DNA of 17,085 nt from NORP309 sp964564165 (GTDB taxonomy: Bacteria > Pseudomonadota > Gammaproteobacteria > Xanthomonadales > Marinicellaceae). Shown here one piece after another: positions 1 to 6,762 of the stretch. Both the position numbers and the translations under genes were made by a program. The stretch is taken from the NCBI GenBank assembly GCA_964564165.1, contig CAZLZZ010000063.1:1-17085 (forward strand), in the 5' to 3' direction. Below the pieces are notes generated by a model that saw nothing but the letters and a program-made list of their open reading frames with translations, searched no databases and had not been told where the DNA came from. Positions within the stretch are counted from its first letter, which is position 1. The number at the start of each line of letters is the position of its first letter.

Positions 1-249
1 GAAGCATCTAATGGTGAGCACAGTCTAGAAAAATTAGGCAAAGCTGGAGCCAGTCGTTGGAGAGGTATTAGGCCAACGGTTCGTGGAGTTGCCATGAATC
101 CTGTTGATCATCCACATGGTGGTGGTGAAGGCAGAACCTCAGGTGGTCGTCACCCTGTAACACCTTGGGGTATGAAAACCAAGGGTTATAAAACAAGAAA
201 AAACAAGCGTACAGATCAGTATATTGTGCGTCGTAGAAATAAAAAATAG
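1..249 (+). CDS. rplB: 50S ribosomal protein L2, C-terminal part (5' end outside window)
   Basis: The open frame runs from base 1 to a TAG at 247-249 and gives the last 82 residues of L2, which is about 273 residues in E. coli. L2 is a primary 23S rRNA binding protein of the large subunit, needed for subunit joining and close to the peptidyl transferase centre. The conserved NPVDHPHGGGEG loop is intact; its first histidine is the residue linked to peptidyl transfer in E. coli (His229). The basic tail ending RRRNKK is typical of the family. rpsS follows after 10 bases, as in the S10 operon. The start and the N-terminal OB-fold domain lie upstream of the window. Confidence 0.97.
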   Translation, partial: EASNGEHSLEKLGKAGASRWRGIRPTVRGVAMNPVDHPHGGGEGRTSGGRHPVTPWGMKTKGYKTRKNKRTDQYIVRRRNKK

Positions 250-259
250 GTAAATAGAT

Positions 260-532
260 ATGCCACGTTCTTTAAAAAAAGGTCCACACGTTGACCATCA
301 TTTAATGAAAAAAGTTCTCAAAGCGGTTGAGGAAAATAATAAACGACCCATTCAAACTTGGTCAAGACGGTCAATGATTCTACCAGAAATGGTTGGTCTA
401 ACTATCGCCATTCATAATGGCAGGCAGCATGTGCCGGTTTTGATTTCTGAAGACATGGTTGGTCATAAGTTGGGTGAGTTTTCACCAACTCGTACATTTA
501 AAGGTCACTCCGGTGACAAGAAAGCCAAATAG
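260..532 (+). CDS. rpsS: 30S ribosomal protein S19
   Basis: This 90-residue protein (92 in E. coli) sits in the head of the small subunit, where S19 contacts S13 and 16S rRNA near the A site. It opens MPRSLKKGP and carries the family core RTWSRRS-like (here QTWSRRSMILPEM), HNGRQHVPV and GHKLGEFSPTRT. An AGG lies 10-12 bases before the ATG at 260. Its TAG is followed after two bases by the first possible rplV ATG, so the two are probably translated in close coupling. Confidence 0.98.
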   Translation: MPRSLKKGPHVDHHLMKKVLKAVEENNKRPIQTWSRRSMILPEMVGLTIAIHNGRQHVPVLISEDMVGHKLGEFSPTRTFKGHSGDKKAK

Positions 533-540
533 GTATGATG

Positions 541-876
541 ATGGAAATTACAGCAAAACATATGAGAGCAGCGATCTCTGCACAAAAAGTACGTTTGGTT
601 GCAAACCAAATACGCGGAATGCAGGTAGAAAAGGCCGAACAATTATTGGCATTTAGCCCAAAAAAAGCAGCACACTTGATTAAAAAAGTATTGATGTCAG
701 CGATTGCAAATGCTGAACACAATGAAGGACTTGATGTGGATGAATTATATATCAGTACGATTACAGTAGATGAAGGCCCGACTTTGAAACGTGGTAGAGC
801 ACGCGCAAAAGGAAGGGGAACTAAAATTTTAAAAAGAACAAGCCACATCACTTTAAAAGTGGCTGAAGCTTCATAA
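541..876 (+). CDS. rplV: 50S ribosomal protein L22
   Basis: L22 lines the polypeptide exit tunnel through its extended beta hairpin. Three in-frame ATGs stand in a row at 535, 538 and 541. I choose 541 because the protein then starts MEITAKHMRAA, matching E. coli METIAKH, and because the AGG at 531-533 is then about 7 bases upstream, whereas it would almost touch the ATG at 535. The resulting protein has 111 residues (110 in E. coli). Conserved blocks are SAQKVRLVANQIRG near the N-terminus and the tunnel hairpin segment GPTLKRGRARAKGRG. The AGG serving as ribosome binding site overlaps the stop codon of rpsS. Confidence 0.95.
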   Translation: MEITAKHMRAAISAQKVRLVANQIRGMQVEKAEQLLAFSPKKAAHLIKKVLMSAIANAEHNEGLDVDELYISTITVDEGPTLKRGRARAKGRGTKILKRTSHITLKVAEAS

Positions 877-886
877 GGGCAAAATT

Positions 887-1564
887 ATGGGTCAAAAAGT
901 ACATCCAATTGGAATCAGATTAGGCATATCAAAGCCTTGGAATGCTACATGGTATGCAAATAAAAGAGATTTTGCTGATTACCTGATTAAAGATATAAAA
1001 GTTAGAGCATATCTAAGAAAAGAATTAGCCAATGCATCGGTTAGTAGAATTGAAATTGAACGCCCGGCTAAAAATGCGCGGATAACAATACACACGGCTC
1101 GTCCTGGTATAGTTATTGGTAAAAAAGGCGAAGACATTGAACGTTTAAAACAAGCCGTAACAAAAATGATGGGTGTTCCTACTCATATAAACGTAGCAGA
1201 AATCAGAAAACCTGAATTAGATGCAGATTTAATTGCTCAAGGTATTGCATCTCAGCTAGAAAGACGTATTATGTTCCGTCGCGCAATGAAGCGTGCAGTA
1301 AGTAGTGCTATGAGACTGGGTGCTTTGGGTATAAAAGTATCAGTAGGTGGTCGATTAAATGGTGCGGAGATTGCAAGAACTGAATGGTACAGAGAAGGAC
1401 GCGTGCCTTTGCATACATTCAGAGCGAATGTAGATTATGCGATGGCTAAAGCACACACAACCTATGGTGTATTGGGTATTAAAGTATGGGTCTATAAAGG
1501 CGATGTATTTGATCTTCATGCGGCACAAGAACAAGAACAAAAGAAAGCCAAGAAACGGAGATAA
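887..1564 (+). CDS. rpsC: 30S ribosomal protein S3
   Basis: S3 forms part of the mRNA entry channel in the 30S head. The protein has 225 residues (233 in E. coli) and starts MGQKVHPIGIRLGI. The KH type 2 domain is visible with its GKKG loop in VIGKKGEDIERL around residue 78. The C-terminal domain carries GRLNGAEIARTEWYREGRVPLHT. The lysine and arginine rich tail, KKAKKRR, is shorter than in E. coli. A GGAG at the 3' end of this gene provides the ribosome binding site of rplP, three bases downstream. Confidence 0.98.
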   Translation: MGQKVHPIGIRLGISKPWNATWYANKRDFADYLIKDIKVRAYLRKELANASVSRIEIERPAKNARITIHTARPGIVIGKKGEDIERLKQAVTKMMGVPTHINVAEIRKPELDADLIAQGIASQLERRIMFRRAMKRAVSSAMRLGALGIKVSVGGRLNGAEIARTEWYREGRVPLHTFRANVDYAMAKAHTTYGVLGIKVWVYKGDVFDLHAAQEQEQKKAKKRR

Positions 1565-1567
1565 ACG

Positions 1568-1981
1568 ATGCTTCAACCAAAAAGAACAAAATATAGAAAG
1601 CAGCAAAAAGGCCGTAATCGCGGACTGGCGCATGCTGGTAACAAAGTAAGCTTTGGTGAGTATGGTTTAAAAGCTACTGCCAGAGGATTTATGACAGCCA
1701 GACAGATTGAAGCGGGTCGTAGAGCAATTACTCGCCATGTAAGACGTGGTGGTAAATTGTGGATTAGAGTGTTCCCTGACAAGCCAATCACTGCAAAGCC
1801 AGTTGAAGTTCGTATGGGTAAAGGTAAAGGTAATGTTGAATATTGGGCAGCAGTGATTAAACCAGGTCGCGTGTTGTATGAAATTCAAGGTGTATCTGAA
1901 GAAATTGCAAAGGCAGCATTTTCAAGAGCATCTATGAAATTCCCTTTTAGTACAACATTTGTAAAAAGAACGGTGATGTAA
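1568..1981 (+). CDS. rplP: 50S ribosomal protein L16
   Basis: L16 binds 23S rRNA near the A-site tRNA elbow and helps organise the peptidyl transferase region. The protein is 137 residues (136 in E. coli), starting MLQPKRTKYRKQQKGRNRG. Conserved stretches are FGLKA-like YGLKATARG, RQIEAGRRA, WIRVFPDKPIT and VRMGKGKGN. Arg82 in the last block corresponds to E. coli Arg81, the arginine hydroxylated by the RoxA/YcfD oxygenase; whether that happens here is unknown. The stop codon abuts the rpmC start directly with no spacer. Confidence 0.98.
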   Translation: MLQPKRTKYRKQQKGRNRGLAHAGNKVSFGEYGLKATARGFMTARQIEAGRRAITRHVRRGGKLWIRVFPDKPITAKPVEVRMGKGKGNVEYWAAVIKPGRVLYEIQGVSEEIAKAAFSRASMKFPFSTTFVKRTVM

Positions 1982-2179
1982 ATGAAAGTTAAGGAATTAA
2001 AAGCAAAGAACCCAGTTGAATTAAATGAAAAGTTAACTGAGTTATTAAAAAATCAATTTGATTTAAGAATGGCAAAAGGTAATGGTCAATTAACCAAAGG
2101 TCACGTATTAACAGAAGTTAGACGTAATATTGCCAGGGTTAGGACAATTATCAAACAAAATGAAGCAGGTAACAAATAA
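1982..2179 (+). CDS. rpmC: 50S ribosomal protein L29
   Basis: This 65-residue helical protein (63 in E. coli) starts MKVKELKAKNPVELNEKL. It carries the family core LRMAKGNGQL followed by VRRNIARVRTI. L29 lies at the polypeptide exit next to L23, where chaperones and SRP dock. It starts immediately after the rplP stop, and its TAA shares one base with the ATG of rpsQ (TAATG). This gives continuous translational coupling rplP-rpmC-rpsQ. Confidence 0.97.
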   Translation: MKVKELKAKNPVELNEKLTELLKNQFDLRMAKGNGQLTKGHVLTEVRRNIARVRTIIKQNEAGNK

Positions 2180-2436
2180 TGACTACTGACAATAAAATAT
2201 TGCGCACCAAACAGGGTGTCATCGTTAGTGACAAAATGGACAAAACTGTTACTGTTTTAATTGAACGCAAAGAAAAGCACCCCATTTATGGTAAGTATAT
2301 AAAGCGTTCATCTAAGATTCATGCACACGATGAAGACAATAGTTTTAAGATGGGTGATAATGTGAAAATCACAGAAACACGCCCATATTCAAAAACTAAA
2401 TCTTGGAAAGTAGTTGGTTTAGTTAATGCTGCATAA
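2179..2436 (+). CDS. rpsQ: 30S ribosomal protein S17
   Basis: S17 is a primary 16S rRNA binding OB-fold protein of the 30S body. The protein has 85 residues (84 in E. coli) and shows the family signature VSDKMDKTVTVLIERKEKHP followed by GKYIKRS and a C-terminal ETRPYSKTKSW block. It overlaps the rpmC stop by one base. It is the last gene of the S10 operon in the E. coli arrangement. The stop is doubled (TAATAA), and the bases around it are imperfectly repeated just downstream (see 2429-2452). Confidence 0.97.
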   Translation: MTTDNKILRTKQGVIVSDKMDKTVTVLIERKEKHPIYGKYIKRSSKIHAHDEDNSFKMGDNVKITETRPYSKTKSWKVVGLVNAA

Positions 2437-2452
2437 TAAACTGCACAATAGC
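2429..2452 (+). repeat. Two-copy 12-bp tandem repeat over the rpsQ stop
   Basis: CTGCATAATAAA at 2429-2440, which includes the rpsQ stop, is followed directly by CTGCACAATAGC at 2441-2452. The two match at 9 of 12 positions. The copy forms the first part of the 51-base rpsQ-rplN spacer, the S10/spc boundary. I saw no convincing -35/-10 pair in the rest of this spacer; a GAGG about 10 bases before the rplN ATG is its ribosome binding site. Taken alone this match is weak; it matters because other spacers in the window show the same arrangement. Confidence 0.5.
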
Positions 2453-2487
2453 TAGTTCTAAAGCATTAAAGTATAGAGGTATAAACC

Positions 2488-2856
2488 ATGATTCAAATGC
2501 AAAGTAGATTAAGCGCAGCTGATAACAGCGGTGCAAAAGAAGTGATGTGTATTAAGGTGCTTGGCGGATCTAAAAGAAGATACGCTGGTATTGGAGACAT
2601 TATCAAAGTAACAGTAAAACACGCTATTCCTCGTGGAAAGGTTAAGAAAGGTGAGGTATATAATGCGGTTGTTGTACGTACACGTAAAGGTGTTAGACGT
2701 CCTGATGGTTCGTTAATCCGTTTTGACGGTAATGCTGTTGTTATGTTAAACGCCAAATTAGAGCCAATTGGAACACGTATTTTTGGCCCTGTAACAAGAG
2801 AATTGCGTTCAGAAAAGTTCATGAAAATTATTTCATTAGCTCCTGAAGTATTATAA
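2488..2856 (+). CDS. rplN: 50S ribosomal protein L14
   Basis: First gene of the spc operon. L14 is a 23S rRNA binding protein on the subunit interface that helps form inter-subunit bridges and is the docking site for the silencing factor RsfS. The protein has 122 residues (123 in E. coli). It starts MIQMQSRLSAADNSGAKEV and contains the conserved CIKVLGGSKRRYAGIGD, AIPRGKVKKGEV and GTRIFGPVTREL blocks, ending in LAPEVL as in E. coli. Confidence 0.98.
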   Translation: MIQMQSRLSAADNSGAKEVMCIKVLGGSKRRYAGIGDIIKVTVKHAIPRGKVKKGEVYNAVVVRTRKGVRRPDGSLIRFDGNAVVMLNAKLEPIGTRIFGPVTRELRSEKFMKIISLAPEVL

Positions 2857-2866
2857 GGTATTTAAG

Positions 2867-3187
2867 ATGAAACGAATTAAAAAAGGTGATGAAGTCATAG
2901 TGATTGCAGGGCGCAGTAAAGGTACTCGTGGTGCGGTTATTGAAACATTAAAAAATGATAGGTTGATTGTTGAAAACGTTAACATGGTAAAAAAACATGT
3001 AAAAGTTGATCCCAGCAACCCTGAAAAGCCAAGTGGAATTATTTCTAAGGAAGCAACCATTCACGTATCAAATGTTATGTTATTTAACGATGCTACAGAA
3101 AAAGGCGATAGAGTTAGCTTTAAATACCTAAAAGATGGCAAAAAAGTAAGAGTATTTCGTTCTAACGGCGAAACAATTGACGCATAA
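2867..3187 (+). CDS. rplX: 50S ribosomal protein L24
   Basis: L24 is an assembly initiator protein of the large subunit, located near the tunnel exit. The protein is 106 residues (104 in E. coli). A KOW motif is seen at the N-terminus, KKGDEVIVIAGRSKGTRGAV, followed by VENVNMVKKHVK and the PSGIISKEATIHVSNVM segment. The rplE start is 13 bases downstream. In E. coli the S8 repressor binds near the rplX/rplE junction to shut down spc translation. I could not confirm an equivalent structure here by eye. Confidence 0.97.
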   Translation: MKRIKKGDEVIVIAGRSKGTRGAVIETLKNDRLIVENVNMVKKHVKVDPSNPEKPSGIISKEATIHVSNVMLFNDATEKGDRVSFKYLKDGKKVRVFRSNGETIDA

Positions 3188-3200
3188 ATAGAGCATAAAA

Positions 3201-3743
3201 ATGACTAGATTAGAAACATATTATAAAGAAACAGTTGTTCCTCAAATGATGAAGGAATTCAGTTACAAAAATGTTATGCAAGTACCAAAATTAATTAAAA
3301 TTGGTCTTAATATGGGTGTAGGTGAAGCTGTTGGAAATAAAAAAATAATGGTCAATGCCACCAATGATATGGAAGCTATCGCTGGACAAAAAGCATTGGT
3401 TACTTTTGCTAAAAAATCAGTGGCGGGTTTTAAAATTCGTGATGGTTGGCCGATTGGCTGTAAAGTCACTTTGCGCCGCAACAAAATGTATGAGTTTTTT
3501 GACAGATTGGTAAATATATCCATTCCAAGGATTCGTGATTTTCGGGGTTTAAGCCCAAAATCATTTGATGGCCGTGGCAATTACTCAATGGGCATTAGAG
3601 AACAAATTATTTTTCCAGAAATTGAATACGACAAAATTGATACAATTCGTGGTATGGATATCACAATTGTTACAACAGCAAAAACTGATGAAGAAGCGAG
3701 AGCTTTATTAAAAGCATTTAGTTTCCCTTTCAAAAGTAAATAA
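3201..3743 (+). CDS. rplE: 50S ribosomal protein L5
   Basis: L5 binds 5S rRNA together with L18 and L25 and contacts P-site tRNA. The protein is 180 residues (179 in E. coli). Conserved blocks include VPKLIKIGLNMGVGEA, the PIGCKVTLRR loop, RIRDFRGLSPKSFDGRGNYS, and the C-terminal RGMDITIVTTAKTDEEARALL with a FPF end. It lies between rplX and rpsN as in other spc operons, 11 bases before rpsN. An AAGG just before the rpsN start overlaps the rplE stop. Confidence 0.98.
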   Translation: MTRLETYYKETVVPQMMKEFSYKNVMQVPKLIKIGLNMGVGEAVGNKKIMVNATNDMEAIAGQKALVTFAKKSVAGFKIRDGWPIGCKVTLRRNKMYEFFDRLVNISIPRIRDFRGLSPKSFDGRGNYSMGIREQIIFPEIEYDKIDTIRGMDITIVTTAKTDEEARALLKAFSFPFKSK

Positions 3744-3754
3744 GGTAAAGAACA

Positions 3755-4060
3755 ATGGCAAAAGAATCAATGATTCAAAGAGATTTGAAAAGAACAAAAA
3801 TTGTAGATAAGTATGCTAAGAAAAGAGCAGAAATAAAAGCTATCATTGCTGATCCTAAGGCGACTTATGAAGAAATGATGGATGCTCAAGTTCGTTTACA
3901 GAAATTGCCCAGAAATGCTTCACCATCAAGGCAAAGAAATAGATGTCAACTTTCAGGTAGACCAAGAGGTTACTACCGTAAATTTGGCTTAGCAAAAACA
4001 CAGTTCAGAGAAGCTGCTATGCGTGGCGATATCCCTGGCTTAAAGAAAGCCAGTTGGTAA
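3755..4060 (+). CDS. rpsN: 30S ribosomal protein S14, zinc-free (C-) type
   Basis: S14 sits in the 30S head and is assembled late. The protein is 101 residues, the same length as E. coli S14. It lacks the paired CxxC motifs of the short zinc-binding form; only one cysteine is seen, in NRCQLSGRPRGYYRKFGL. The end, REAAMRGDIPGLKKASW, is typical. The 3' end of the gene can fold as a hairpin: CTGGCTT at 4035-4041 pairs with AAGCCAG at 4047-4053 around a 5-base loop. The 98-base spacer after the TAA is dominated by a tandem repeat (4063-4131). Confidence 0.98.
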   Translation: MAKESMIQRDLKRTKIVDKYAKKRAEIKAIIADPKATYEEMMDAQVRLQKLPRNASPSRQRNRCQLSGRPRGYYRKFGLAKTQFREAAMRGDIPGLKKASW

Positions 4061-4062
4061 TA

Positions 4063-4131
4063 GTTGGCTAAAGACGTTGGCTAAAGACGTTGGCTAAAGA
4101 CGTTGAGACTAAATACGTTTAGATTAAAGAC
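4063..4131 (+). repeat. 13-bp tandem repeat array between rpsN and rpsH
   Basis: Three perfect copies of GTTGGCTAAAGAC lie head to tail at 4063-4075, 4076-4088 and 4089-4101. Two degenerate 15-base copies follow, GTTGAGACTAAATAC (4102-4116) and GTTTAGATTAAAGAC (4117-4131). The end of rpsN, AGTTGGTAAT, resembles the start of the unit (AGTTGGCTAA), so the array may have grown from the gene end. It fills most of the rpsN-rpsH spacer inside an otherwise tightly packed operon. No open frame or promoter is visible in it. Confidence 0.93.
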
Positions 4132-4158
4132 CGCCAGGTAAAAAACAGGAATAACATT

Positions 4159-4566
4159 ATGAGTATGACAGATCCAATTTCAGATATGCTAACACGCATA
4201 AGAAATGCACAAATGGTAGCAAAAAAATCAGTAATGATGCCAGCTTCAAAAATAAAAAAGGGCTTGTGTTCAGTACTACAAAAAGAAGGGTATATCCGTT
4301 CTTTTGAAATGATTGATGCAAGTAATAGTGATACTGGTCACCCGCAAATTAAAGTAAACTTAAAATACTTTCAGGGAAAACCAGTTATTGAATATATCAA
4401 CAGAGCGAGCAAGCCTGGGTTGCGTTTGTATAAAGGCAAACATGATTTACCTAAGGTAGATGCAGGTTTTGGTACAGCAATAATTTCTACTTCAAAAGGT
4501 CTGTTAACAGATTTTGAAGCAAGAGAAGCAGGTGTAGGTGGCGAAGTCATCTGTATCGTTAAGTAG
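4159..4566 (+). CDS. rpsH: 30S ribosomal protein S8
   Basis: S8 is a primary 16S rRNA binding protein of the central domain and in E. coli is the translational repressor of the spc operon. The protein is 135 residues (130 in E. coli). It starts MSMTDPISDMLTRIRNAQ, like E. coli MSMQDPIADMLTRIRN. The family C-terminal part is complete: LKYFQGKPVIEYINRASKPG, then GTAIISTSKGLLTD and AGVGGEVICIVK. The few extra residues fall in the middle (IDASNSDTGHP). It is preceded by the unusual repeat-filled spacer, which could weaken translational coupling to rpsN. Confidence 0.98.
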   Translation: MSMTDPISDMLTRIRNAQMVAKKSVMMPASKIKKGLCSVLQKEGYIRSFEMIDASNSDTGHPQIKVNLKYFQGKPVIEYINRASKPGLRLYKGKHDLPKVDAGFGTAIISTSKGLLTDFEAREAGVGGEVICIVK

Positions 4567-4576
4567 GAGAATAATT

Positions 4577-5107
4577 ATGTCAAGAATTGCAAAAAATCCA
4601 GTAACGATATTAGCAGGTGTAAGTGTAGATATTAAAGGGCAAACCGTGACGATTAAAGGGCCTAAAGGTACAGGTTCAATTGATGTGCATACAGCTGTTT
4701 CTATCAAAGAAGACAACGGTTCGTTAGTGTTCAGCCCAAAAAATGATGCTTCAATGCCTCTGACTGGAACTATGAGGTCATTGGTTAACAATATTGTTAT
4801 TGGTGTAACTCAAGGTTATGAAAAAAAATTATTGTTGGTTGGTGTAGGTTATCGAGCAACTGTACAAGGTAAAGATCTTAAGTTGGCCTTGGGTTTCTCA
4901 CATGACGTGATTTACAAAGCACCTGAAGGCGTTAGCTTTGAAGTACCTAAGAGCCAAACTGAAATTACAGTATCGGGCATCGACAAGCAAAAAATCGGGC
5001 AAGTATGCGCAGAAATCAGAGCGTTTAGACCACCTGAGCCTTATAAAGGGAAGGGTGTTCGTTATGCTGATGAGCGTGTGTTTAGAAAAGAAGCCAAAAA
5101 AGCTTAA
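4577..5107 (+). CDS. rplF: 50S ribosomal protein L6
   Basis: L6 is a two-domain large-subunit protein near the factor binding site and the sarcin-ricin loop. An open frame extends upstream to 4538 inside rpsH, but I choose the ATG at 4577. It has an AGGAGA ribosome binding site at 4565-4570 and gives MSRIAKNPVTILAGV, aligned to E. coli MSRVAKAPVVVPAGV, and a length of 176 residues (177 in E. coli). The second domain shows LVGVGYRATVQG, LALGFSH and the diagnostic RPPEPYKGKGVRYADE near the C-terminus. The GCT TAA at the gene end starts a repeat series (5101-5146). Confidence 0.97.
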   Translation: MSRIAKNPVTILAGVSVDIKGQTVTIKGPKGTGSIDVHTAVSIKEDNGSLVFSPKNDASMPLTGTMRSLVNNIVIGVTQGYEKKLLLVGVGYRATVQGKDLKLALGFSHDVIYKAPEGVSFEVPKSQTEITVSGIDKQKIGQVCAEIRAFRPPEPYKGKGVRYADERVFRKEAKKA

Positions 5108-5146
5108 TTTGTAAGCTTAATTGTAAGCTTAACTATTAGCTTAATT
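5101..5146 (+). repeat. 12-13-bp repeats of the rplF end in the rplF-rplR spacer
   Basis: AGCTTAATT spans the rplF stop at 5101-5109 and recurs at 5114-5122, as AGCTTAA at 5126-5132, and again as AGCTTAATT at 5138-5146, a period of 12-13 bases. Two copies form the palindrome TAAGCTTA (5112-5119 and 5124-5131). These can pair with each other as an 8-bp stem around a 4-base loop. The remainder of the 72-base spacer is A-rich leader to rplR. Confidence 0.85.
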
Positions 5147-5179
5147 AAATATTAAAGAACAAAAGATTCGAGTAAAAAA

Positions 5180-5539
5180 ATGAGTAATACTAAAAACAAA
5201 GCAAGATTAAGAAGAGCAAAAACAACACGAGCAAAAATTCGTAGAATGGATGTTCCTTCTTTATCAATTCACAGAACGGACAAAAATTTATATGCTCAAA
5301 TAATTTCAGGTGATGGTTCGCAAACTATTGCCAGCGCTTCATCATTAGAGAAAAAACTAATTAAAGGAAAAGCATCAGGTAAAAACATTGATGCAGCTAA
5401 AATTATTGGTAAAGCGATTGCCCAACGAGCTATAAAAGCAGGCGTAGATAAAGTTGCGTTTGACAGATCAGGTTTTCTTTACCATGGTAAAGTCAAAGCA
5501 TTGGCAGAAGCAGCAAGAGAAGCAGGTTTAACAATTTAA
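5180..5539 (+). CDS. rplR: 50S ribosomal protein L18
   Basis: L18 binds 5S rRNA and joins it to 23S rRNA in the central protuberance. The protein is 119 residues (117 in E. coli), with a basic N-terminus (NKARLRRAKTTRAKIRR), then LSIHRTDKNLYAQIIS. The C-terminal half reads AKIIGKAIAQRAIKAGVDKVAFDRSGFLYHGKVKALAEAAREAGL. The gene is separated from rplF by a 72-base repeat-containing spacer and from rpsE by 51 bases. These are long gaps for this operon. The ribosome binding site is weak (GAG about 10 bases before the ATG). Confidence 0.98.
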   Translation: MSNTKNKARLRRAKTTRAKIRRMDVPSLSIHRTDKNLYAQIISGDGSQTIASASSLEKKLIKGKASGKNIDAAKIIGKAIAQRAIKAGVDKVAFDRSGFLYHGKVKALAEAAREAGLTI

Positions 5540-5590
5540 GCCTAGCGCGATTTGAGTCAAAACATAAAAAATTAACAAAGGTAAATAACA

Positions 5591-6109
5591 ATGGCGAGCG
5601 TAGATAGAAATAAAGATGAAGGTGATGGTCTTTTAGAACGTTTGGTAGCGGTTAACCGCGTATCAAAAGTTGTAAAAGGTGGTCGTCAATTTAGTTTTAC
5701 TGCATTAACAGTAGTTGGTGACGGTAATGGTAAAATTGGATTTGGTTATGGTAAAGCAAAAGAAGTACCAATAGCTATCCAAAAAGCAATGGACAAAGCA
5801 CGTAAAAATGTTATCCAAGTAGACCTAAAGGAAGGAACACTTTGGCATCCAATAAAAGCCAAACACTCAGGATCAAAAGTATATATGCAACCTGCATCAG
5901 ATGGTACTGGTGTAATTGCTGGTGGTGCTATGCGTGCTGTATTTGATGTGGTAGGCGTACACAATGTATTGGCTAAATCACAAGGATCAAACAATCCGCA
6001 AAACCTAGTTAGAGCAACAATCAATGGTTTGATGAATATTACTTCACCAGATTCTATTGCTGCTAAACGTGGGAAAACTGTTGAAGAGGTAATGCAAAAT
6101 CATGGTTAA
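5591..6109 (+). CDS. rpsE: 30S ribosomal protein S5
   Basis: S5 sits at the back of the 30S subunit and lines the mRNA entry tunnel; it influences decoding fidelity. The protein is 172 residues (167 in E. coli). The N-terminal double-stranded RNA binding-like domain is seen as LLERLVAVNRVSKVVKGGRQFSF, then VVGDGNGKIGFGYGKAKEVP. The C-terminal domain carries VIAGGAMRAVFDVVGVHNVLAKSQGSNNPQN. An AAAGGTAA precedes the ATG. The last codons overlap the first 8 bases of rpmD, so the two are probably translationally coupled. Confidence 0.98.
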   Translation: MASVDRNKDEGDGLLERLVAVNRVSKVVKGGRQFSFTALTVVGDGNGKIGFGYGKAKEVPIAIQKAMDKARKNVIQVDLKEGTLWHPIKAKHSGSKVYMQPASDGTGVIAGGAMRAVFDVVGVHNVLAKSQGSNNPQNLVRATINGLMNITSPDSIAAKRGKTVEEVMQNHG

Positions 6110-6305
6110 AAGTAAAAAAAGTTCTAAAACAATAAAAGTTACCTTGACGAAAAGCACCATTGGCGCTTTGAAAAATCATAAAGCTTGTGTTTCTGGACTA
6201 GGTCTGCGCAGAATGCGCCACACGGTTGAAGTAATCGATACTCCTGAAAACAGAGGAATGATTAACACAGCAATTCACTTATTAACAGTTGAAGAAGCGC
6301 AATAA
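6102..6305 (+). CDS. rpmD: 50S ribosomal protein L30
   Basis: L30 is a small large-subunit protein near the 5S rRNA side. The protein is 67 residues (59 in E. coli). The family core is KTIKVTLTKSTIG, then HKACVSGLGLRRMRHTVEVIDTPENRGMIN. The extra length comes from an N-terminal MVKSKKSS and a slightly longer tail. The ATG at 6102 lies inside the end of rpsE, overlapping by 8 bases, as is common where S5 and L30 are adjacent. No closer ATG fits the family N-terminus. Confidence 0.95.
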   Translation: MVKSKKSSKTIKVTLTKSTIGALKNHKACVSGLGLRRMRHTVEVIDTPENRGMINTAIHLLTVEEAQ

Positions 6306-6321
6306 TTAGGCGGATATTAAA

Positions 6322-6753
6322 ATGCATTTAAATACAATAAAACCTGCTGCTGGTAGTAAAAAAGCAGCAAAAAGAGTAGGCAGAGGAATTGGTTCAGGTT
6401 ACGGTAAAACTTGTGGAAGAGGCCATAAAGGTCAAAAATCACGATCAGGTGGTTGGCACAAAGTAGGTTTCGAAGGCGGTCAAATGCCTTTGCAGAAACG
6501 CCTTCCTAAATTTGGTTTTGCTTCAAGAATGGCAAAATACAGTGCCGAAGTATGTTTATATCACCTAGATGCTTTGAAAATTGATACAGTGGATTTGGCT
6601 GTACTTATTGAAAAGGGTTTAGTAAAAAGGTTTGTTAAAAAAGTCAAAGTAATCAATACTGGGACAATGAGCAAGTCAATTAAAGTTGTGGGGTTGATCG
6701 TTACAAAAGGCGCTCAAAAAGAAATTGAAAAAGCAGGCGGATCAGTAGAGTAG
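6322..6753 (+). CDS. rplO: 50S ribosomal protein L15
   Basis: L15 is a late assembly protein of the large subunit with a long basic N-terminal extension reaching into 23S rRNA. The protein is 143 residues (144 in E. coli). It shows the glycine- and arginine-rich region GRGIGSGYGKTCGRGHKGQKSRSGG followed by FEGGQMPLQKRLPKFGF and the C-terminal VTKGAQKEIEKAGGSVE. It lies 16 bases after rpmD and 9 bases before secY, continuous with the spc operon. The cysteine in KTCGRG replaces the glycine of E. coli KTGGRG, a minor change. Confidence 0.98.
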   Translation: MHLNTIKPAAGSKKAAKRVGRGIGSGYGKTCGRGHKGQKSRSGGWHKVGFEGGQMPLQKRLPKFGFASRMAKYSAEVCLYHLDALKIDTVDLAVLIEKGLVKRFVKKVKVINTGTMSKSIKVVGLIVTKGAQKEIEKAGGSVE

Positions 6754-6762
6754 AAAATAATT

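Noticed and set aside
498..851. 117-residue open frame on the - strand opposite rplV
   Set aside because: It is antisense to a conserved ribosomal protein gene with no family features or ribosome binding site.
2437..2487. Promoter for the spc operon in the rpsQ-rplN spacer
   Set aside because: TATAGA and TATAAA strings occur close to the rplN ATG, but no acceptable -35 lies at a proper distance.
4063..4131. CRISPR-like array
   Set aside because: The 13-bp units are contiguous with no unique spacers, and no cas genes are present.
4538..4576. Upstream extension of rplF to an ATG inside rpsH (would add 13 residues)
   Set aside because: The ATG at 4577 has a clear AGGAGA site and matches the E. 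coli L6 N-terminus and length.
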